Source: an uncultured Muribaculaceae bacterium (GTDB taxonomy: Bacteria; Bacteroidota; Bacteroidia; Bacteroidales; Muribaculaceae). Taken from it: a stretch of DNA of 64,000 nucleotides. Positions within the stretch are counted from its first letter, which is position 1; each line of letters starts with the position of its first letter. Shown here in pieces: positions 59,793 to 64,000 of the stretch. The translations under genes and the position numbers were made by a program. The notes under the pieces were generated by a model that did no database searches, was not told the origin of the DNA, and saw only the letters and a list, made by a program, of their open reading frames with translations. The DNA lies in NCBI GenBank assembly GCA_910586595.1, contig CAJUJB010000005.1:1-64000 (forward strand), written 5' to 3'.

Positions 59793-62700
59793 TTAAAATT
59801 TCTTATCTGAGGACTTGGCAGATTTCTTTACAGCCTTCTCAACCCACTTGCGAGCGTTAACGAAGGCTTCCATCCATACGGCGACATCATCATTACGACG
59901 TGAGCGAGGGTAGTAAGCCCATTGCCAGGGGAATATTGCGCGTTCAAGGTGGGGCATAATCGCTAAATGACGACCATCAGCAGATGCCAAAGCAGCAATG
60001 TCATCTTCGCTGCCATTGGGGTTGCCTGGGTAAGCGTGATATGCGTAACGTGCGGCTGTGGTAAGACCGGCAGCTTTGATTCCGTCTGCAAAATGGAAGC
60101 GACCTTCACCGTGAGCGACCCATATGCCGGCGGTAGTGCCCGAGAGGGATCCGAACATTACGGTATCGTTTGCCGGTATTTTCAAAGAAAGGAAGGTCGA
60201 CTCAAATTTTCCGGAAAGATTGTGACGCATCTGAACGCGGGGTTCTCCGGCTGCATTGGTTCCAGCTCCAAGAAGATCGAGCTCTATCATGAGCTGACAT
60301 CCATTACATACACCGAGGCTGAGGGTATCCTCTCGCTCGTAGAACCGCCGTAAGGTCTCGCGGGCTGTCTCATTCCATTTGAATCCACTTGCCCAACCTT
60401 TAGCAGAGCCGAGAACGTCGCTATTAGAGAAACCACCGCAGAAGACAATCATATTGATGTCGTCGAGTGTTTCGCGGCCGCTCATAAGGTCTGTCATGTG
60501 GACGTCTTTAACATCAAATCCGGCCAGGTAAAGAGAGTAGGCCATCTCACGCTCGCCATTTACACCTTTCTCGCGAATAATTGCAGCGCGTACACCACTC
60601 TCTTTACGACGATGTTCTTTAAGCCCGAGGGATTTTAAGGTGCCATCGAAATTTGCTGGGAAGCGATAACGCAGAGGTTGTTTGTCGAAGTTGTCGAAAC
60701 GGCTTTCTGCGCACTGGGGCGCTGTCTGGAGGAGATCAAAGCGGAAAGATGGTTCATACCAGCGGCGACGGGCTGCAGGAATTGACACCAGAATCGCGCG
60801 GTTGTCGGTATGGGTTATGGTGAGTACATTCTCCTTTGATGGGCTTGCAATCGGGAAATAGCGAAGTCCATATTCGTCCATGAATTCTTCTGCACGACGC
60901 TTGAACTTATCATTGACTTGAATCAGGACTGCCGGATTTTCTGCAAAAAGAATCTTGACGAGATCGGTTTCACCGTTAAGTGCGAATCCTTCTGTGTAAA
61001 AATTCAAGCCGCCCTTTGTATTGGCAAAACACATTTCAAGCAATGCAGTAATTGTGCCACCTGCGCTCACATCGTGGATTGCGTCGATGTAGCCCGCGGT
61101 TACCATTGTATTGACGCCATTGAATGCCTTGGCAAAATATTGGGGATCGGCGACATCTGGAGTTTGTCCGCCTATTTTGCCGAGAGACTGAGCAAGTGCA
61201 GATCCACCGAGAGCTAATGGGCATTTGCTGAAGTCGATGTAGTAGATGGTGGAGTTGACAGTCGGGTTGAGTACAGGAGTTGGATTAACCGTGCAGTCGA
61301 CACGCTGGGCTGATGCGGAAATAATCACGGTGCCAGGAGCCGTTACTTTGGTTCCATCCGGATATTTCTGTGTCATCGAGAGGCTGTCTTTGCCTGTCGG
61401 AATGTTGCATCCAAGCTCGCACACGAAATCACTACAAGCTTCTACAGCTTGGTAGAGGGCTGCGTCCTCGCCAGGATTCTTACAGGGCCACATCCAGTTG
61501 GCGCTCAGTGAAACGCCACTGACACCACCTGCGATTCCGGCTCCAACGAGATTGGTTAAAGCTTCTGCTACGGCAAGACGAGAAGCAGCGGCGCAATTGG
61601 TAAGGGCCACTTGAGGTGCATGGCCGATAGAGGTGGCTATACCTTCATTGCCATGATAATCGAGAGCTACCGCTCCAAAATCGCTAAGCGGGAGCTGAAG
61701 CTCGCCCACACATTGCTGGCGTGCAACACGACCTGTCACACTTCGGTCAACTTTATTTGTGAGCCAATCTTTACAAGCGACAGCATCCATTGCGAGAACG
61801 CCATCGAGATATTCTGATATTTTGTCTTGTTCGTAAGCGGCTTCTCCAAAAACAGGAGCTATAGTTGAATCTGTAATCACAGTTTTTGGAGGATTGCCAA
61901 GCATATCTTCTACAGCAAGGTCGATGGCAGCCTGACTGCCTTCTCTGCCGAAGCGCAGACGGCGGTCGTCGGTAGTCTTTCCTACGACGTAGAGAGGGGC
62001 GCGCTCACGCTGGGCTATACGTTCAATCAAGGGTATGTGTTCAGGATTGATGACAAAGCCCATTCGTTCCTGGCTCTCATTTCCGATGATTTCCTTATCA
62101 GAAAGAGTCGGGTCGCCAACGGGGAGGGCATTGATGTCGATTATACCACCAGTTGATTCAATAAGCTCAGACAAGGCATTAAGGTGGCCGCCTGCGCCAT
62201 GGTCGTGAATAGAGATAATAGGATTATCCATACTCTCGGCCAGTGCACGAATAAGGTTGGCTACTCGTTTCTGCATTTCCGGATTAGCTCGCTGTACAGC
62301 ATTGAGCTCGATAGCTCCAGCATAGCGACCTGTATCTACAGAGGATACAGCACCACCACCCATACCAATTCGGTAGTTGTCACCACCGGCGAGTACTACA
62401 GCTTGACCTGCTTCTGGTTCTCCTTTGATCGCTTGGGATGCAGTTGCGAAGCCAACACCACCTGCAAGCATTATCACCTTGTCAAAACCATAAACTTTTT
62501 TGTCTTCTGCATGCTCAAAGGTGAGAAGAGAACCACAGATAAGCGGTTGACCAAATTTATTGCCGAAATCGGAAGCACCGTTAGAGGCTTTGATTAGAAT
62601 ATCAGAAGGTGTCTGATAGAGCCATTTTCTTTCAGAGATATTTTTCTCCCAGGCGCGTTCTGAATTCTTAAAACGAGGATAGGAGGTCATATATACGGCC

Positions 62701-63557
62701 GTACCTGCAAGCGGAAGACTTGCACGGCCACCTCCGAGTCGATCTCGAATTTCACCGCCACTGCCAGTGGCTGCGCCGTTGAACGGTTCGACTGTCGTAG
62801 GAAAATTATGTGTTTCGGCTTTTAGCGAAAGTACGGTGTCAATCTTGCGCTCGTTGAAGAAAGAAGGTTCGTCGCCACGCTCGGGTGAGAACTGAAATGC
62901 CTGCGGGCCTTTTACGAAAGCTACATTATCTTTATAAGCTGAGACGAGACCTTTGGAATTTACTTTGCTCGTACGCTTGATGAGCTGGAAGAGGGTAGAT
63001 GGCTTTTCTTCTCCGTCGATAATGAACGTTCCATTGAAAATCTTATGACGGCAGTGCTCGGAGTTAACTTGAGAGAAGCCGAATACTTCGCTGTCGGTAA
63101 GGGGGCGACCGAGTCGAGATGCGAGTCCAGCAAGGTATTGCTCTTCCTGTTCGCTCAGGGCAAGACCTTCTCTTTGATTGTAGTCATGAATGTCTGAGAT
63201 AAATTCCTGAGGAGCGGGAGAATCGCTAATCTCAAATACGTCAGGCCCAGGATTGTTGTATACAGCCTGGAGCATAGGGTCAAATTCTGGCTCCGAGGTT
63301 TTAACCGGGGCAAACATTTCGATACGAGAAATGCCGCCGAGTCCCATATTCTGAGTAATCTCAACGGCATTAGTGCTCCATGGAGTAATCATTTCTTTAC
63401 GCGGGCCAATATATGTGCCTGCAAGGGTGGCGCCTTCGTTCATAGGGAGGGCATTGCCGAACAGCCAGCGGAGGCGTTCAAGCTCGCTATTGTCGAAACT
63501 ATGGTTTGAGTTCACGGCATAAACCGTGCCTTCAGGAGTGGTAAAAAAAACGACCAT
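59793..63557 (-). CDS. purL: phosphoribosylformylglycinamidine synthase, single chain
   Basis: Cytosolic enzyme of de novo purine synthesis that converts FGAR and glutamine to FGAM; PurM, encoded at the start of the window, uses the product. I start it at the ATG at 63557 (MVVFFTTPEGTVYAV), giving 1254 residues; the frame extends 57 bp further but into the promoter. The large single chain has the N-terminal PurS-like part, the synthase core with SEHCRHKIF and ETHNFPTTVEPFNGAATG-type motifs, and a glutaminase end with Cys1084 in LGVCNGCQL. No signs of damage are seen. Confidence 0.96.
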   Translation of the reverse strand: MVVFFTTPEGTVYAVNSNHSFDNSELERLRWLFGNALPMNEGATLAGTYIGPRKEMITPWSTNAVEITQNMGLGGISRIEMFAPVKTSEPEFDPMLQAVYNNPGPDVFEISDSPAPQEFISDIHDYNQREGLALSEQEEQYLAGLASRLGRPLTDSEVFGFSQVNSEHCRHKIFNGTFIIDGEEKPSTLFQLIKRTSKVNSKGLVSAYKDNVAFVKGPQAFQFSPERGDEPSFFNERKIDTVLSLKAETHNFPTTVEPFNGAATGSGGEIRDRLGGGRASLPLAGTAVYMTSYPRFKNSERAWEKNISERKWLYQTPSDILIKASNGASDFGNKFGQPLICGSLLTFEHAEDKKVYGFDKVIMLAGGVGFATASQAIKGEPEAGQAVVLAGGDNYRIGMGGGAVSSVDTGRYAGAIELNAVQRANPEMQKRVANLIRALAESMDNPIISIHDHGAGGHLNALSELIESTGGIIDINALPVGDPTLSDKEIIGNESQERMGFVINPEHIPLIERIAQRERAPLYVVGKTTDDRRLRFGREGSQAAIDLAVEDMLGNPPKTVITDSTIAPVFGEAAYEQDKISEYLDGVLAMDAVACKDWLTNKVDRSVTGRVARQQCVGELQLPLSDFGAVALDYHGNEGIATSIGHAPQVALTNCAAASRLAVAEALTNLVGAGIAGGVSGVSLSANWMWPCKNPGEDAALYQAVEACSDFVCELGCNIPTGKDSLSMTQKYPDGTKVTAPGTVIISASAQRVDCTVNPTPVLNPTVNSTIYYIDFSKCPLALGGSALAQSLGKIGGQTPDVADPQYFAKAFNGVNTMVTAGYIDAIHDVSAGGTITALLEMCFANTKGGLNFYTEGFALNGETDLVKILFAENPAVLIQVNDKFKRRAEEFMDEYGLRYFPIASPSKENVLTITHTDNRAILVSIPAARRRWYEPSFRFDLLQTAPQCAESRFDNFDKQPLRYRFPANFDGTLKSLGLKEHRRKESGVRAAIIREKGVNGEREMAYSLYLAGFDVKDVHMTDLMSGRETLDDINMIVFCGGFSNSDVLGSAKGWASGFKWNETARETLRRFYEREDTLSLGVCNGCQLMIELDLLGAGTNAAGEPRVQMRHNLSGKFESTFLSLKIPANDTVMFGSLSGTTAGIWVAHGEGRFHFADGIKAAGLTTAARYAYHAYPGNPNGSEDDIAALASADGRHLAIMPHLERAIFPWQWAYYPRSRRNDDVAVWMEAFVNARKWVEKAVKKSAKSSDKKF

Positions 63558-64000
63558 CAGAAGAAATGCTATTGGTTTAGGCTGCAAAGGTACTAAAATT
63601 TCACTTAGCCGCAAAATCCTAAATTTTGCATATAGAGGTCCGCAGAGGTGGGCATTATTACTTCTTTCCTCTTAGATTAACACTTAATTGTGAAATGTAA
63701 AATATAAGGTAAACAAGCGTTAATTATTTGAAAACTAACGGTAAGTTTCTGCTTAAAGAGAATCTTAACCGCTCTGAGATTGTTATTTTTATAGAGTATC
63801 TTGATAATTGGACGCAGATTTAAAAAATTTAGCGACGTTCCCTCAGCTCTGCTCAAGTAGATTACGTTTAGAAACCGCAATTCTTACATCCAATAGAGGT
63901 AATGTACAAATCGGAATCGACGTAATTTACATTTTCCACTAAAAGATGGAACCTCAGTAAAAGTGGAGTAGGGGAGGTATTCTTTTCCGAGAATAATTCA
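63558..64000. other. intergenic region upstream of purL
   Basis: The 443 bp between the purL start and the window edge hold the purL promoter (63585-63615). The rest is AT-rich and has no open frame I can support, no RNA gene and no strong hairpin. Near the edge two similar elements occur (GTAATGTACAAAT around 63900 and GTAATTTACATTT around 63920), and a 6-bp hairpin TATTCT/AGAATA at 63978-63995. Confidence 0.5.
63585..63615 (-). promoter_or_regulatory. promoter of purL
   Basis: On the minus strand TTTG (63612-63615), a 19-bp spacer and TACCTTTG (63585-63592), about 28 bp before the purL start codon. The location supports the ATG at 63557 and argues against the longer reading frame. Confidence 0.78.

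Noticed and set aside
63677..63880. 67-residue frame upstream of purL
   Set aside because: AT-rich, no recognisable domain or promoter; probably non-coding.

Overview
The window looks like chromosomal DNA from an anaerobic gut Bacteroidales bacterium. Muribaculaceae-like is my best guess, inferred from gene content and a GC near 50%; I could not test it. The support is: lipoproteins with typical Bacteroidetes signal peptides, almost no Shine-Dalgarno sites, repeated TAnnTTTG (-7) plus TTTG (-33) promoters, a complete Bat aerotolerance operon, a GH127 and a GH20 glycosidase, a phosphate-selective-type porin and a single-chain PurL. No rRNA, tRNA, CRISPR array, insertion sequence or phage gene was seen. 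Almost all of the sequence is tightly packed core-genome DNA.

Layout. 1-4.7 kb (+): the 3' part of a Kef-type cation/proton antiporter, purM, an MltF-like lytic transglycosylase lipoprotein and a DUF3332 protein. 4.7-5.5 kb (-): an NlpC/P60 lipoprotein. 5.7-6.3 kb (+): iron superoxide dismutase. 6.4-18.7 kb (-): folC, a pair of short chromate-transporter subunits, mutS2, smpB, a Yip1-like membrane protein, a GH20 hexosaminidase, thiol peroxidase, a thioredoxin-fold-like protein without CXXC, homoserine dehydrogenase and metX. 19.1-25.1 kb (+): ftsY, rimO, an isochorismate synthase-like gene and two SGNH hydrolases. 25.2-35.9 kb (+): a pRiA4b ORF3-like acidic protein, cardiolipin synthase, an HD protein, a lipoprotein, pepT, miaA, hpt, adk, an acyl-CoA ligase and a TlpA-like lipoprotein. 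36.0-38.4 kb (-): GH127. 38.6-44.7 kb (+): porin, imelysin, di-haem oxidoreductase and a ResB/CcsA cytochrome c assembly fusion. 44.7-54.8 kb (-): a universal stress protein, a small helix-turn-helix protein and the moxR-DUF58-BatA-BatB-BatC-BatD-BatE operon. 55.0-56.0 kb (+): a GldB-like lipoprotein. 56.0-63.6 kb (-): acyl-CoA dehydrogenase with EtfA and EtfB, then purL.

The most striking element is not a protein gene in the ordinary sense. Between metX and its promoter lies a 29-codon reading frame with six Met codons, three of them consecutive. It is followed by a U-tracted terminator just before metX, and a segment at the leader's stop codon can pair with the terminator's 5' arm. All parts of a methionine-sensing ribosome-mediated attenuator controlling metX-hom are therefore present.

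Several gene groups fit life at the edge of oxygen exposure: sodB, tpx, the Bat operon and the universal stress protein. The imelysin/di-haem protein/porin/CcsBA operon looks like an envelope iron- or redox-handling unit that carries its own cytochrome c assembly factor. The two SGNH hydrolases resemble the accessory proteins of envelope O-acetylation systems but have no MBOAT acyltransferase beside them.
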